DNA of 64,000 nt, taken from positions 186,001 through 250,000 of the forward strand of contig JAWKYG010000002.1 in NCBI GenBank assembly GCA_041396585.1, given 5' to 3'. Made by a program: the position numbers and the translations under genes. This DNA comes from JAUIAI01 sp041396585. GTDB taxonomy: Bacteria > Pseudomonadota > Gammaproteobacteria > Burkholderiales > Burkholderiaceae_E. Of the stretch, positions 27,141 to 36,304 are shown one piece after another (positions within the stretch are counted from its first letter, which is position 1; each line of letters begins with the position of its first letter). Below the pieces are notes generated by a model. It was not told where the DNA came from and ran no database searches. It worked only from the letters and a program-made list of their open reading frames with translations.

Positions 27141-28346
27141 TCAGGAGAAGGCCTGGATACCGGTCTGGGCCCGGCCCAGGATCAGCGCATGAACATCATG
27201 CGTGCCCTCGTAGGTGTTGACCACCTCCAGGTTGACCATGTGGCGGATCACGCCGTATTCGTCGCTGATGCCGTTGCCGCCCAGCATGTCGCGCGCCAGA
27301 CGGGCGATGTCCAATGCCTTGCCGCACGAGTTGCGCTTCATGATCGAGGTGATCTCGACCGCCGCCTTGCCTTCGTCCTTGAGGCGGCCCAGGCGCAGAC
27401 AACCCTGCAAGCCGAGGGTGATCTCGGTCTGCATGTCGGCCAGCTTCTTCTGGATCAGCTGATTGGCGGCCAGCGGGCGGCCGAACTGCTTGCGATCGAG
27501 GACGTACTGGCGCGCGGTATGCCAGCAGGTCTCGGCCGCACCGAGTGCCCCCCAGGCAATCCCGTAGCGGGCGGAGTTCAGGCAGGTGAACGGGCCCTTC
27601 AGGCCTTCGACGCCGGGCATCAGCTGGGTCTCGGAGACCTCCACGCCGTCCATCACGATCTCGCCGGTGATCGATGCGCGCAGACCGAACTTGCCATGGA
27701 TCGCCGGTGCACTCAGGCCCTTCATGCCCTTTTCGAGAATGAAGCCCTTGATCCGGCCGTCGTGATCGCCGCCCTGGCACTTTGCCCAGACCACGAACAC
27801 ATCCGCAATGGGCGAATTGGAGATCCACATCTTCGCGCCGCTCAGCACATAGCCGCCGTCGACGGCGCGAGCGCGCGTTTCCATCGAACCCGGGTCGGAG
27901 CCGTGATTGGGCTCGGTCAGACCGAAGCAGCCGATCCACTCGCCGCTGGCCAGCCTGGGCAGGTACTTCTGTTTCTGGGCCTCGCTGCCGAATTCGAAGA
28001 TCGGCACCATGACCAGTGAACTCTGCACGCTCATCATGGAGCGATAGCCCGAATCCACCCGCTCCACCTCGCGCGCGATCAGTCCGTAGCTGACATAGTT
28101 CAGGCCCGGGCCGCCGTATTGCTCGGGGATGGTCGGGCCGAGCAGGCCCAGTGCACCCATTTCGGGAAATATCTCCGGGTCGCATTTCTCGTGGCGGAAG
28201 GCCTCGAGCACGCGCGGCGCGAGCCTTCCCTGGCAATAGTCCTGGGCGGCGTCGCGCACCATGCGCTCGTCCTCGGTGAGTTGCTCATCGAGCAGAAGCG
28301 GGTCTTCCCACTTGAATACCGCTTTGCCGCCTGAGTGACTGGCCAT
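27141..28346 (-). CDS. gcdH: Glutaryl-CoA dehydrogenase
   Basis: FAD acyl-CoA dehydrogenase that oxidises and decarboxylates glutaryl-CoA to crotonyl-CoA. The 401-residue protein has the GcdH-specific features FGLTEPNHGSDPGSM, KMWISNSPIADVFVVWAK, FGLRASITGEIVMDGVEV and the catalytic Glu in VNTYEGTHDVHALILGRAQTG. ATG 28346 follows AAGGAG on the minus strand. It lies downstream of the kynurenine genes; glutaryl-CoA can arise from tryptophan or lysine breakdown. Confidence 0.95.
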   Translation of the reverse strand: MASHSGGKAVFKWEDPLLLDEQLTEDERMVRDAAQDYCQGRLAPRVLEAFRHEKCDPEIFPEMGALGLLGPTIPEQYGGPGLNYVSYGLIAREVERVDSGYRSMMSVQSSLVMVPIFEFGSEAQKQKYLPRLASGEWIGCFGLTEPNHGSDPGSMETRARAVDGGYVLSGAKMWISNSPIADVFVVWAKCQGGDHDGRIKGFILEKGMKGLSAPAIHGKFGLRASITGEIVMDGVEVSETQLMPGVEGLKGPFTCLNSARYGIAWGALGAAETCWHTARQYVLDRKQFGRPLAANQLIQKKLADMQTEITLGLQGCLRLGRLKDEGKAAVEITSIMKRNSCGKALDIARLARDMLGGNGISDEYGVIRHMVNLEVVNTYEGTHDVHALILGRAQTGIQAFS

Positions 28347-28538
28347 GTTGTTCTCCTTGCTGGGCAGGATGTCGTAGATGCTTTCGGGCGCCGAGGTCAC
28401 CGGGCGCGGGCAACGGGCTCGCACACGCCCGTGGCCTGGCCATCAAAAGCCGCTTTCCCCGGGTGCGAAGGTGATCGAGACGTCGAACGTTACCCGGAAT
28501 TATCGGTCAAACCGGTTGCCGCCAGGCTTAGGGAGGTT

Positions 28539-28964
28539 TTACTGAGCTTCCCTGGGATCATCGGGCAATACCGCGGTGACCTCGATCTCCACCAGGGCCT
28601 CATCCTCGATCAGCGCATTGACCTCGACCGCGGTCATCGCCGGGAAGTGCGGCTTGCCATCGGCGCCCTGCATCAGCTGCCGGTAGGCCTGGCCGAGCTG
28701 GCGGCCGGCCGACAGATACTGCTGCTTGTCGGTGACATACCAGGTCATGCGAACGATGTGCTCCGGCCGGGCGCCGGCCTCGGCCAGCACCGCGACGATG
28801 TTGCGCAAGGCCTGCTCGGCCTGACCGGCGAAATCATGGTGTTCGAATTTGCATTCCGGGGTCCAGCCGATCTGGCCGGCCACCGAGATCAAGGTTCCGC
28901 GCGCGGCGATGCCATTGCTGTAGCCCTTGGGCTTGGCCCAGCCCGGCGGCTGCAAGATCTTCAT
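28539..28964 (-). CDS. RidA/YjgF-family protein
   Basis: A 141-residue Rid protein. It starts MKILQPPGWAKPKGYSNGI and has AGQIGWTPEC, QALRNIVAVLAEAGARPEHIVRMTWYV and the C-terminal IEVTAVLPDD. The family hydrolyses reactive imines or deaminates related compounds, including 2-aminomuconate deaminases of aromatic pathways. In the kynurenine/2-aminobenzoyl-CoA neighbourhood a role on an enamine or imine intermediate is plausible. No experimental substrate can be assigned. Confidence 0.92.
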   Translation of the reverse strand: MKILQPPGWAKPKGYSNGIAARGTLISVAGQIGWTPECKFEHHDFAGQAEQALRNIVAVLAEAGARPEHIVRMTWYVTDKQQYLSAGRQLGQAYRQLMQGADGKPHFPAMTAVEVNALIEDEALVEIEVTAVLPDDPREAQ

Positions 28965-29034
28965 CGAGGAATCTCCGTGGTCGTTGGCGCGGCACGGGCG
29001 GCCGGCGCGGTCGAAAAGTGAATGGGTGAGCCGT

Positions 29035-29451
29035 TCAGGCGTCTTGAACCAGATACCGGGTCATCGCCGCACGCAGATCATCGGGCCAGGGCAGGGCGGT
29101 GTTGCCGGCCGTGTTCACGCAGGCCAGCACCTGGCGCATGCGTACCCGCACATCGTCGCCGCACCGGGCCTGGCGGACCAGCGTCACAGATGCGCGCCCG
29201 ATGCGCTCCACCTGCAGCGCCAGATCGAGGGTTTCGCCCTGGCGGGTGGGATTGGCGAAGTCACACTCGATATGAACCGTGGGCACGCCAAGGTGACGGG
29301 TTCGATGCAATTCGGCGAAGTCGGCGCCCAGCCCCTCGTTGAACCAGTCTTCGACATGATCATTGAACAGCCCGAAGTAACGCGGGTAGAACACGATACC
29401 CGCCGGATCGCAGTGTGCGAAGCGGATCAGGTAAGAGCGAACGAATTCCAT
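29035..29451 (-). CDS. 4-hydroxybenzoyl-CoA-type thioesterase (hotdog fold)
   Basis: A 138-residue single-hotdog thioesterase. The catalytic Asp lies in the family signature FAHCDPAGIVFYPRYFGLFND. ATG 29451 (MEFVRSYLIRF) starts the homology. In 2-aminobenzoyl-CoA gene sets such thioesterases may release free acid from CoA dead-ends. It lies 61 bases after kynA on the same strand. Confidence 0.9.
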   Translation of the reverse strand: MEFVRSYLIRFAHCDPAGIVFYPRYFGLFNDHVEDWFNEGLGADFAELHRTRHLGVPTVHIECDFANPTRQGETLDLALQVERIGRASVTLVRQARCGDDVRVRMRQVLACVNTAGNTALPWPDDLRAAMTRYLVQDA

Positions 29452-29512
29452 CGATGAAGACTCCCGGGCCGCCGGCGGACCCTCTGAGCCGGTCACGCCC
29501 GGCCGCGCATGT

Positions 29513-30337
29513 TCATAGGTCTGTGCGAATCCGCCAGAGCTCGGGGAACAGGACCACATCGAGCATCTTGCGCAGATAGGACACCCCGTTGGTGCCGCCG
29601 GTGCCGCGCTTGAAACCGATCACGCGCTCGACCGTCGTGGCATAGCGAAAGCGCCACTGACGAAAGGCGTCTTCGAGGTCGATCAGTTCTTCGGCCAGCT
29701 CATAGAGCGCCCAGTGCGCTTCCGGGTCGCGATAGACCGCAAGCCAGGCGGCCGCGACCGATTCATTGATCTGGCGCGGCCTGGAAAAGTCACGATTCAG
29801 TTGATCGGCGTCGATGGCGAAGCCCTCGCGCGCGAGCAGCCGGATCGCCTCGTCGTAGATCGAGGGTTCGGCCAGGGCCTGCTCCACCTGGGCGAGCAGG
29901 TCCGGGCGGTGCGCATGGGGTTTGAGCATCACCGCATTCTTGTTGCCGAGCAGGAATTCGATGATCCGGTACTGATAGGACTGGAAGCCCGAGGACTCGC
30001 CCAGCGCGCTGCGCAGCCGGGAATACTCCGACGGGGTCAGGGTGGAGAGCACATTCCACGCCTGTACCAGTTGCTCCATGATCCGGGACACCCGCGCCAG
30101 CGTCTTGAAGGCGCTGGCCATCCGGGATTCGCGGACATCGGCCAGTGCCCGGCGCAGCTCGTGAATCGCCAGCTTCATCCAGAGTTCGCTCGTCTGATGC
30201 TGGATGATGAACAGCATTTCGTTGGCATCACCGGAGCGCAGCGTCTGGGCGTCGAGAAGGCGGTCGAGCTGCAGATAATCGCCGTAGGTCATCGTGCCCG
30301 AGTAGTCGAGCCGGGCGTCTTCGAAGCGATCGCTCAT
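29513..30337 (-). CDS. kynA: Tryptophan 2,3-dioxygenase
   Basis: Haem enzyme cleaving L-tryptophan to N-formylkynurenine. The 274-residue protein has MTYGDYLQLDRLLDAQ, FIIQHQTSELWMKL, SSGFQSYQYRIIEFLLGNKN and RFRYATTVERVIGFKRGTGGT, all family hallmarks. Its start overlaps the kynU stop by four bases (30334-30337), so it is translated coupled to kynU. No formamidase gene (kynB) is visible nearby. Confidence 0.97.
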   Translation of the reverse strand: MSDRFEDARLDYSGTMTYGDYLQLDRLLDAQTLRSGDANEMLFIIQHQTSELWMKLAIHELRRALADVRESRMASAFKTLARVSRIMEQLVQAWNVLSTLTPSEYSRLRSALGESSGFQSYQYRIIEFLLGNKNAVMLKPHAHRPDLLAQVEQALAEPSIYDEAIRLLAREGFAIDADQLNRDFSRPRQINESVAAAWLAVYRDPEAHWALYELAEELIDLEDAFRQWRFRYATTVERVIGFKRGTGGTNGVSYLRKMLDVVLFPELWRIRTDL

Positions 30338-31620
30338 GTCACCGCCTTGCGTGCCATGAATGCCGGATCACGCCAGCGTCCGCTCTCGAGAACCGACACC
30401 AGCCGGACGGCCGCGTCATGGGCATCGACATGACGCAGGTAAAGAGGTGCGAAGCCAAAGCGCAGGATGTCCGGCGCACGAAAATCACCGATGACAGCCT
30501 CGGCGATCAGCGCCTGAACCACCGCATGGGCCTGGTCAGGATCCGGCAGCGTGAAGCTCGCCTGGCTGCCTCTTGACGCATGCTCTCGCGGTGTCACACA
30601 GCGCAGACCGTGACGCGCGCCACCGGCCAGCGCCGTGGTCACGAAAATATCGATCAGCCGGCAGGCCTTTGCATGCAGGGCCGCCAGCCCACCGTGGTCA
30701 AGGGCGGCCAGCACCGTGTCGACACCGCATTCGGCCGCGCTCAGCGACAGCATCGGCGGAGTGCCACAGAGCGCGCGGGCCACGCCTTGCGCCGGTCGGT
30801 AGCCGGTCTCGAAGGCAAACGGCGCCGCGTGCCCGAGCCAGCCGCTCAGCGGTTGCACGAACGCGGCCTGATGCCGATGCGCGACATACAGGAATGCGCT
30901 GCCGCCGGGCCCGCCGTTCAGGTACTTGTAGCTGCATCCGATTGCGAAATCGGCCTGCGCATCATCGAGCGCCACCGGGATCGCCCCGGCCGAGTGGGCG
31001 AGGTCCCAGATCATCAGGGCGCCCGCCGCATGTACACGTTCGGTCACCTCGGCCATTGGCAGCCGGTGGCCGGTGCGATAGTCGACCTGGGTCAGCAGGA
31101 CGGCCGCCACCGAGTCGTCGATCGCGTCTTCGAGCGCCGCGCGATCCACCAGACGCAGCTCGTGCCCGGCGCCGAGCTGCCCGATCAGGCCCTGGGCGAT
31201 GTACAGGTCGGTGGGGAAGTTGCCGGCTTCGGAGACGATTACCCGCCGATCCGGGCGCATCTTCAGTGCACCGGAAAGCACCTTGAAGAGATTCACCGAG
31301 GTGCTGTCGGCGGCCACCACCTGACCGGGAGCGGCGCCGATCAGGCGGGCGATCTTCTCGCCCACGCGAACCGGTGCATCGATCCAGCCGGCACTGTTCC
31401 AGCTGCCGATCAGGCCCTGGCCCCATTCGCGCTCGATCACCGCCTGCAGACGGGCGGGGGTGGCCCGCGGCAGCGGCCCGAGCGAGTTGCCATCCAGGTA
31501 GATCAGCCCGTCGGGGAGCGTGAATTGTGCGCGCAGATCGCGCAGGGAATCGCGGGTGTCGAGGTCGGCGCAGGCCTCGCGGCCAGGAGGCGCGCCCCAG
31601 TGATCGGCTGCTTCGCTCAT
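30334..31620 (-). CDS. kynU: Kynureninase
   Basis: PLP enzyme splitting kynurenine to anthranilate and alanine. The 428-residue protein has IYLDGNSLGPLPRATPARL, the PLP region DSTSVNLFKVLSGAL, LTQVDYRTGHRLPM, IWDLAHSAGAIPVALD, and the Schiff-base Lys in FAIGCSYKYLNGGPGG. I chose ATG 31620 over an in-frame TTG at 31626. It leads the minus-strand operon and is divergent from abmG across an AT-rich gap. Confidence 0.96.
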   Translation of the reverse strand: MSEAADHWGAPPGREACADLDTRDSLRDLRAQFTLPDGLIYLDGNSLGPLPRATPARLQAVIEREWGQGLIGSWNSAGWIDAPVRVGEKIARLIGAAPGQVVAADSTSVNLFKVLSGALKMRPDRRVIVSEAGNFPTDLYIAQGLIGQLGAGHELRLVDRAALEDAIDDSVAAVLLTQVDYRTGHRLPMAEVTERVHAAGALMIWDLAHSAGAIPVALDDAQADFAIGCSYKYLNGGPGGSAFLYVAHRHQAAFVQPLSGWLGHAAPFAFETGYRPAQGVARALCGTPPMLSLSAAECGVDTVLAALDHGGLAALHAKACRLIDIFVTTALAGGARHGLRCVTPREHASRGSQASFTLPDPDQAHAVVQALIAEAVIGDFRAPDILRFGFAPLYLRHVDAHDAAVRLVSVLESGRWRDPAFMARKAVT

Positions 31621-31631
31621 GATCAAAATAC

Positions 31632-31643
31632 TTTAAACTTAAA
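31632..31643. promoter_or_regulatory. AT-rich inverted repeat between kynU and abmG, candidate operator
   Basis: TTTAA-AC-TTAAA lies in a short AT-rich patch (31621-31650), 12 bases before the kynU start and about 95 before abmG. An AT-rich dyad in a divergent gap of a GC-rich genome is typical of a MarR- or GntR-type operator. No cognate regulator gene lies in the window. Confidence 0.4.
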
Positions 31644-31737
31644 ATAAATGTCCGGCAAGGCTCGCGCCTGATCCGTTCCCGAATCGGTCAGGTGCCGGCC
31701 CTGCGGCCGATGATGGTCTGCGCACGAAGGAGGCGAC

Positions 31738-34119
31738 ATGCGGGTCGATGTGGTGGGGGGTGGTCCGGCGGGGCTCTACAGCGCGATTTTGCTCAAGAAG
31801 AGCTATCCCGATGCCAACATTTCGGTGGTCGAGCGCAATCGACCCGACGACACCTTTGGTTTCGGCATCGTGTTCTCCGACGAAACCCTGGCCCGGCTGG
31901 CGCGTGCGGATGCCAAGTCGCATCAGCGAATCGCCGCCAACTTCGCGTACTGGGACGACATCTATGTCCAGTACAAGGGCCAGGTGATCAAGTCCTCGGG
32001 CCATGGCTTTTCCGGTCTGGAGCGCCTGGCGCTGCTCACCATCCTGCAAAAGCGGGCCCAGTCGCTGGGCATCGAGATCGCCTTCGAGACCGAGGACAAG
32101 GGCATCGCAGCCCACCGCGGGGCCGATCTGATCATTGCCGCCGATGGCATCAACAGCGCGGTTCGCACCGCCCATCAGGATCACTTCAAGCCTGATGTCG
32201 ACCTGCGCACGAACCGCTTCGTGTGGCTGGGCGCGCGCATGAACCTGCCTGGCTTCTATTACAGCTTTCGCGAGTATCAGGGCCACATCTGGAACATGCA
32301 TGCCTATCAGTACAAGTCCGGGCATTGCACGATCATCATTGAAACCACCGATGACGCATTCCTGGCCAGCGGTCTGGCGATCGATGACGAACAGGCCACC
32401 GCCGCGCTGGTCGAGAAGATCTTCGCCGACGACCTGCATGATGCCAAGGTTCTGACCAACCGCTCGCACTGGCGCCAGTTTCCCAGCATCGATTGCGCCA
32501 CCTGGTGCCATGAGGTCGATGGCAGTCAGATCGTGTTGCTCGGCGACGCCGCCCACACCGCCCACTACTCGATTGGTTCCGGCACCAAGCTCGCGATCGA
32601 GGATGCGATCGCGCTACATGCCGCGATCGTCGCGCAGGCGGCCGAGCACGGCGGCGATCCGCTGGCCGATCTGCGCGGCGCCATGGCCCGCTACGAGGCC
32701 GAGCGTCATGAAGAGGCGGCACGAACCCGTCATTCGGCCAATGTCTCGCTGGTCTGGTTCGAGAATGTGCGCCGCTTCTGGCAGATGGATCCGGTGCAGT
32801 TCAACACCAGCATCCTGACGCGCAGCAAGCAGATCACCTACGAGAATCTGCGCCTGCGCGATCCGGCGCTGGTCACCGAGATCACACGCTGGTGGAACCG
32901 CCAGCAGGCGCAGGCGCTCGGTCTGCGCTCGGACGATGGCCATGGCGGGCCGGCTCCGTGGCTCGATGTGGCGCCGATGTTCGCGCCCTTCAGATTGCGC
33001 GACATGTGGCTGCAGAACCGCATCGTGGTCTCACCGATGGCCCAGTATTCGGCCGTCGATGGCGTTCCCGGCGACTGGCATCTGGTGCACTACGGTTCGC
33101 GCGCGCTCGGTGGCGCGGGTCTGGTCTTCATGGAGATGACCTGTCCGAGCGCCGATGCCCGCATCACGCCGGGATGCCCCGGGCTCTGGAACCGTGAGCA
33201 GATGCTCGCGTTCAAGCGCATCGTCGATTTCGTCCACGAGCAGACGCAGACGAAACTCTGCATGCAGCTCGGACACGCCGGGCGCAAGGGCTCGACCCAG
33301 GTCGGCTGGGAGCGAATGGACTATCCGCTCGAGAAGAAACAGAGCAACTGGCCGCTGGTCTCCGCCTCGCCGATTCCATATCGCAAGGGGGTCAATCAGG
33401 TGCCGCGCGAAATGACCCGCGACGATATGAACCGCGTGATCGCCGAGTTCGTGCACTCCGCCAGGCTGGCCAAAGAGGCCGGCTTCGACATGTTGGAGCT
33501 GCACATGGCGCACGGCTATCTGCTGGCAAGCTTCCTGTCGCCGGTGACCAACAAGCGCACGGACGAGTACGGCGGTGACATCCATGGCCGGATGCGCTTC
33601 CCGCTCGAGGTCTTCGCGGCCGTCCGCGCGGTCTGGCCCGAGGAGCGACCGATGAGTGTGCGCCTGTCGGCCACCGACTGGATTCCCGATGGCCAGAGCG
33701 GCGAGGACTCGGTCGAGGTGGCGCGTGCGCTGCGTGAGCTGGGCTGCGACCTGATCGATGTCTCGACCGGGCAGACCGATCCGGCCGCCCGTCCCGTCTA
33801 CGGGCGCATGTACCAGGCCGTGTTCTCCGAGCAGATCCGCCTCGAGACCGGCATGCCCACGATGGCGGTCGGCGCTATCACCACTGCCGATCAGGCCAGC
33901 ACACTGTTGGTGTCCGGCCGCGCAGATCTGGTGGCATTGGCCCGCCCGCATCTGGCGGATCCCTACTTCACGCTGCATGCGGCGGCCGACTACGGCTATC
34001 GTGGGCAGCCGTGGCCGGTGCAGTATGAGACCGGTGCGGAGCAGGCCTACACCCTGGCGCAGCGCGCGAAAGAGGATCTCGAGCGCAAGCTGGCCGAGGC
34101 GCGGGCCGGCGCAGGCTGA
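31738..34119 (+). CDS. abmG: 2-aminobenzoyl-CoA monooxygenase/reductase-type bifunctional flavoprotein
   Basis: A 793-residue two-domain enzyme. Residues 1-400 are a class A FAD monooxygenase: VVGGGPAGLYSAILLKKSYP, ADGINSAVRTAH and GDAAHTAHYSIGSGTKLAIEDA. Residues 415-790 are an Old Yellow Enzyme-type FMN reductase: FAPFRLRDMWLQNRIVVSPM, MQLGHAGRKGS and HMAHGYLLASFLSP. Proteins of this layout are 2-aminobenzoyl-CoA monooxygenase/reductase (Azoarcus) or salicylyl-CoA 5-hydroxylase. The divergent kynureninase, which makes anthranilate, favours 2-aminobenzoyl-CoA. The anthranilate-CoA ligase is not in the window. Confidence 0.92.
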   Translation: MRVDVVGGGPAGLYSAILLKKSYPDANISVVERNRPDDTFGFGIVFSDETLARLARADAKSHQRIAANFAYWDDIYVQYKGQVIKSSGHGFSGLERLALLTILQKRAQSLGIEIAFETEDKGIAAHRGADLIIAADGINSAVRTAHQDHFKPDVDLRTNRFVWLGARMNLPGFYYSFREYQGHIWNMHAYQYKSGHCTIIIETTDDAFLASGLAIDDEQATAALVEKIFADDLHDAKVLTNRSHWRQFPSIDCATWCHEVDGSQIVLLGDAAHTAHYSIGSGTKLAIEDAIALHAAIVAQAAEHGGDPLADLRGAMARYEAERHEEAARTRHSANVSLVWFENVRRFWQMDPVQFNTSILTRSKQITYENLRLRDPALVTEITRWWNRQQAQALGLRSDDGHGGPAPWLDVAPMFAPFRLRDMWLQNRIVVSPMAQYSAVDGVPGDWHLVHYGSRALGGAGLVFMEMTCPSADARITPGCPGLWNREQMLAFKRIVDFVHEQTQTKLCMQLGHAGRKGSTQVGWERMDYPLEKKQSNWPLVSASPIPYRKGVNQVPREMTRDDMNRVIAEFVHSARLAKEAGFDMLELHMAHGYLLASFLSPVTNKRTDEYGGDIHGRMRFPLEVFAAVRAVWPEERPMSVRLSATDWIPDGQSGEDSVEVARALRELGCDLIDVSTGQTDPAARPVYGRMYQAVFSEQIRLETGMPTMAVGAITTADQASTLLVSGRADLVALARPHLADPYFTLHAAADYGYRGQPWPVQYETGAEQAYTLAQRAKEDLERKLAEARAGAG

Positions 34120-34201
34120 TCGCGCGGAGGCGGGGATTCATCGCCCCGTGTCCGGCCGGCAAAATGGTGCGATCTTCATACTCACTACACGAGAGGCCCA
34201 C

Positions 34202-34624
34202 ATGTCCGAAACCGTTCATCACCAGGGGGGCTGCCTGTGCGGCGCCATCCGCTACGATGTCCTGCTCCCCCTGGAAAAGCTGGTGCATTGTCATTGCACC
34301 GATTGCCAGAAGGCCTCCGGTGCCGGAGCCAGCGCCAATGCCGTGCTGCCCACGGCGAAACTGCGTTTCACGCAGGGCGAACCAAAGGTTTTTTCCAAGC
34401 GGGTGGACAGCGGCAATACGCTGCATCGCGGCTTCTGCGGCAACTGCGGCTCGCCGATCTACTCGCGTCGGGATCATCTTCCCGATATCACGGTACTCAA
34501 GGTCGGCTCTCTCGATGACAGCGATGGCCTGTCAATGGCGATGAGCATCTGGATGAAGAGCCGGCGGCCGTGGATGCCCGTCGATGCGCAGGCCACGCAA
34601 TTCGAGGGCAATCGACCCGCCTAG
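34202..34624 (+). CDS. GFA-family (glutathione-dependent formaldehyde-activating-like) zinc protein
   Basis: A 140-residue GFA/CENP-V fold protein. Its zinc-ligand pattern is intact: GCLCGAIRY, HCHCTDCQKASG and CGNCGSPIYSR. Most members are not true formaldehyde enzymes and have unknown roles. ATG 34202 is the start. It follows abmG by 82 bases on the same strand; a role in the aromatic pathway is only a guess. Confidence 0.9.
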   Translation: MSETVHHQGGCLCGAIRYDVLLPLEKLVHCHCTDCQKASGAGASANAVLPTAKLRFTQGEPKVFSKRVDSGNTLHRGFCGNCGSPIYSRRDHLPDITVLKVGSLDDSDGLSMAMSIWMKSRRPWMPVDAQATQFEGNRPA

Positions 34625-34687
34625 TCTCACCGATTCGCGCTTGCCCGAGATCCGGGCCGGCGAAGCGTGGGGCACCCGAGCGAGCCC

Positions 34688-36304
34688 TTACGACGGCCAG
34701 CAATAGCCGTCTGCCAGCCCGAGAAAGGCCGCGAGGTCGGCGCTGGCATCGTAGCCCTGGCCGAGCTCCTGGGCGATCAGTCCGGCCACCACGGGCGCTA
34801 CGGCAATGGCGGCGCGGGCATCCAGGAACAGTAGGCGCGAGCGGCGCGCGAGTACGTCCTCGAGCGTGCGCGCGCCTTCGACGCGAACCGCGAAGCGCAC
34901 CATTGCCTCGGACAACTCCGGTGTGAGCCAGTTCCGGGCGCCCGGCATCGCGAGCATCGCCGCCGCATCCGAGCCATACAAGTGTGGCCCGGGGGCGGCG
35001 CTGATCGGCTGGCCGCTATCGTCGGGGGCACCGATCAGACGCAGATCACGGGTTGCGCCCAGGCCGCGGCGATCGATCAGACCTTGCTCGGCACAGGCCT
35101 CGAGGACATCCTCGGCCATGGCGCGGTAGGTCGTCCACTTGCCGCCGGTGACCGTGGTCAGGCCCGACGAGTCGACCACGACCGTGTGTTCGCGTGACAA
35201 CGCCTTGGTGTTGGCGCCATCATTGCTGGGCGGTTTCACCAGGGGGCGCAGACCGACCCATACCGAACGGATATCGGCCGGGCCGGGCGCCCTGGCCAGA
35301 TATCGGGCCGCCTCCTCGAGGATGAACGCGACCTCCTCGTCGAACGGGCGGGGCTCCTCGGCAAGATCGTTGCGCGGGGAGTCGGTGGTACCCAGGATCA
35401 GCTTGCCAAGCCACGGTACCGCGAACAACACCCGGCCATCACGGGTCTTGGGCACCAGCAGTGCATGATCGCTGTGCAGAAACTCCGCGTCGACCACGAG
35501 GTGCACGCCCTGGCTGGGCGCCACCATGTCGCCGGGTGCGGCCTGGTCCATGCGGCGAACCGCGTCCACCCAGACGCCACAGGCATTGATCACGCATCCC
35601 GCCTGAATGTTCAGGGTCTGACCCGAGATCTCGTCGCGGGCCTGCACGCCCGAAACCCGCTCACCATCGTGCGCGAGCGCGATGACCGGACAATGATTGA
35701 GCAATGCGGCGCCATGTGCGACGGCTGTACGCGCCAATGCGACGGCCAGCCTGGCGTCATCGAACTGGCCGTCCCAGTAGCGGATCGAGCCGCTCAGATG
35801 GTCGGCGCGCACGCCGGGCATCAATGCCAGTGTGCGCGCCGCGGACAGGAACTCGGTATCGCCGAGCCCCGCCGCGCCGGCCAGGAGGTCGTACAGCTTC
35901 AGGCCGATGCCATAGAAGGGCCGATCGATCAGCGCGCCCTTGATTCCGTAAGTCGGGGTCAGGAATGCCAGAGGCTGCGCCAGGTGCGGCGCATTGCGCA
36001 AAACCTGCGTGCGCTCGTGCAGTGCCTCGCGAACCAGCGAGATATTGCCCTGCGCCAGATAGCGTACGCCGCCGTGCAGCAGCTTGGTGGCGCGTGACGA
36101 TGTTCCCTTGCCGAAGTCGTGGCGCTCCAACAGTGCCACCTGAAAGCCGCGGGCCGCAGCGTCCACCGCAATCCCCAGACCGGTCGCGCCACCGCCGATG
36201 ATCACGACGTCAAAGCGCCTGCCCTCGCTCAGCGAACTCAGTGCGGCCGCCCGGTCGAGGGTGCCGGCCACCTTGGCAGCAACGATCTTTTCAGGCGCAT
36301 TCAT
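34688..36304 (-). CDS. glpD: Aerobic glycerol-3-phosphate dehydrogenase
   Basis: FAD enzyme at the inner membrane oxidising glycerol 3-phosphate to dihydroxyacetone phosphate and feeding the quinone pool. The 538-residue protein has the FAD site VVIIGGGATGLGIAVDAAARG, SSRATKLLHGGVRYL, TVTGGKWTTYRAMAEDVL and a C-terminal helical domain. Its start overlaps the glpR stop by four bases (ATGA), so glpR and glpD are coupled. Confidence 0.96.
   Translation of the reverse strand: MNAPEKIVAAKVAGTLDRAAALSSLSEGRRFDVVIIGGGATGLGIAVDAAARGFQVALLERHDFGKGTSSRATKLLHGGVRYLAQGNISLVREALHERTQVLRNAPHLAQPLAFLTPTYGIKGALIDRPFYGIGLKLYDLLAGAAGLGDTEFLSAARTLALMPGVRADHLSGSIRYWDGQFDDARLAVALARTAVAHGAALLNHCPVIALAHDGERVSGVQARDEISGQTLNIQAGCVINACGVWVDAVRRMDQAAPGDMVAPSQGVHLVVDAEFLHSDHALLVPKTRDGRVLFAVPWLGKLILGTTDSPRNDLAEEPRPFDEEVAFILEEAARYLARAPGPADIRSVWVGLRPLVKPPSNDGANTKALSREHTVVVDSSGLTTVTGGKWTTYRAMAEDVLEACAEQGLIDRRGLGATRDLRLIGAPDDSGQPISAAPGPHLYGSDAAAMLAMPGARNWLTPELSEAMVRFAVRVEGARTLEDVLARRSRLLFLDARAAIAVAPVVAGLIAQELGQGYDASADLAAFLGLADGYCWPS

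Noticed and set aside
25609..27192. A 527-codon plus-strand open frame rich in Gln, Arg and Gly
   Set aside because: Antisense to the MFS transporter; composition reflects complementary codons of a membrane protein.
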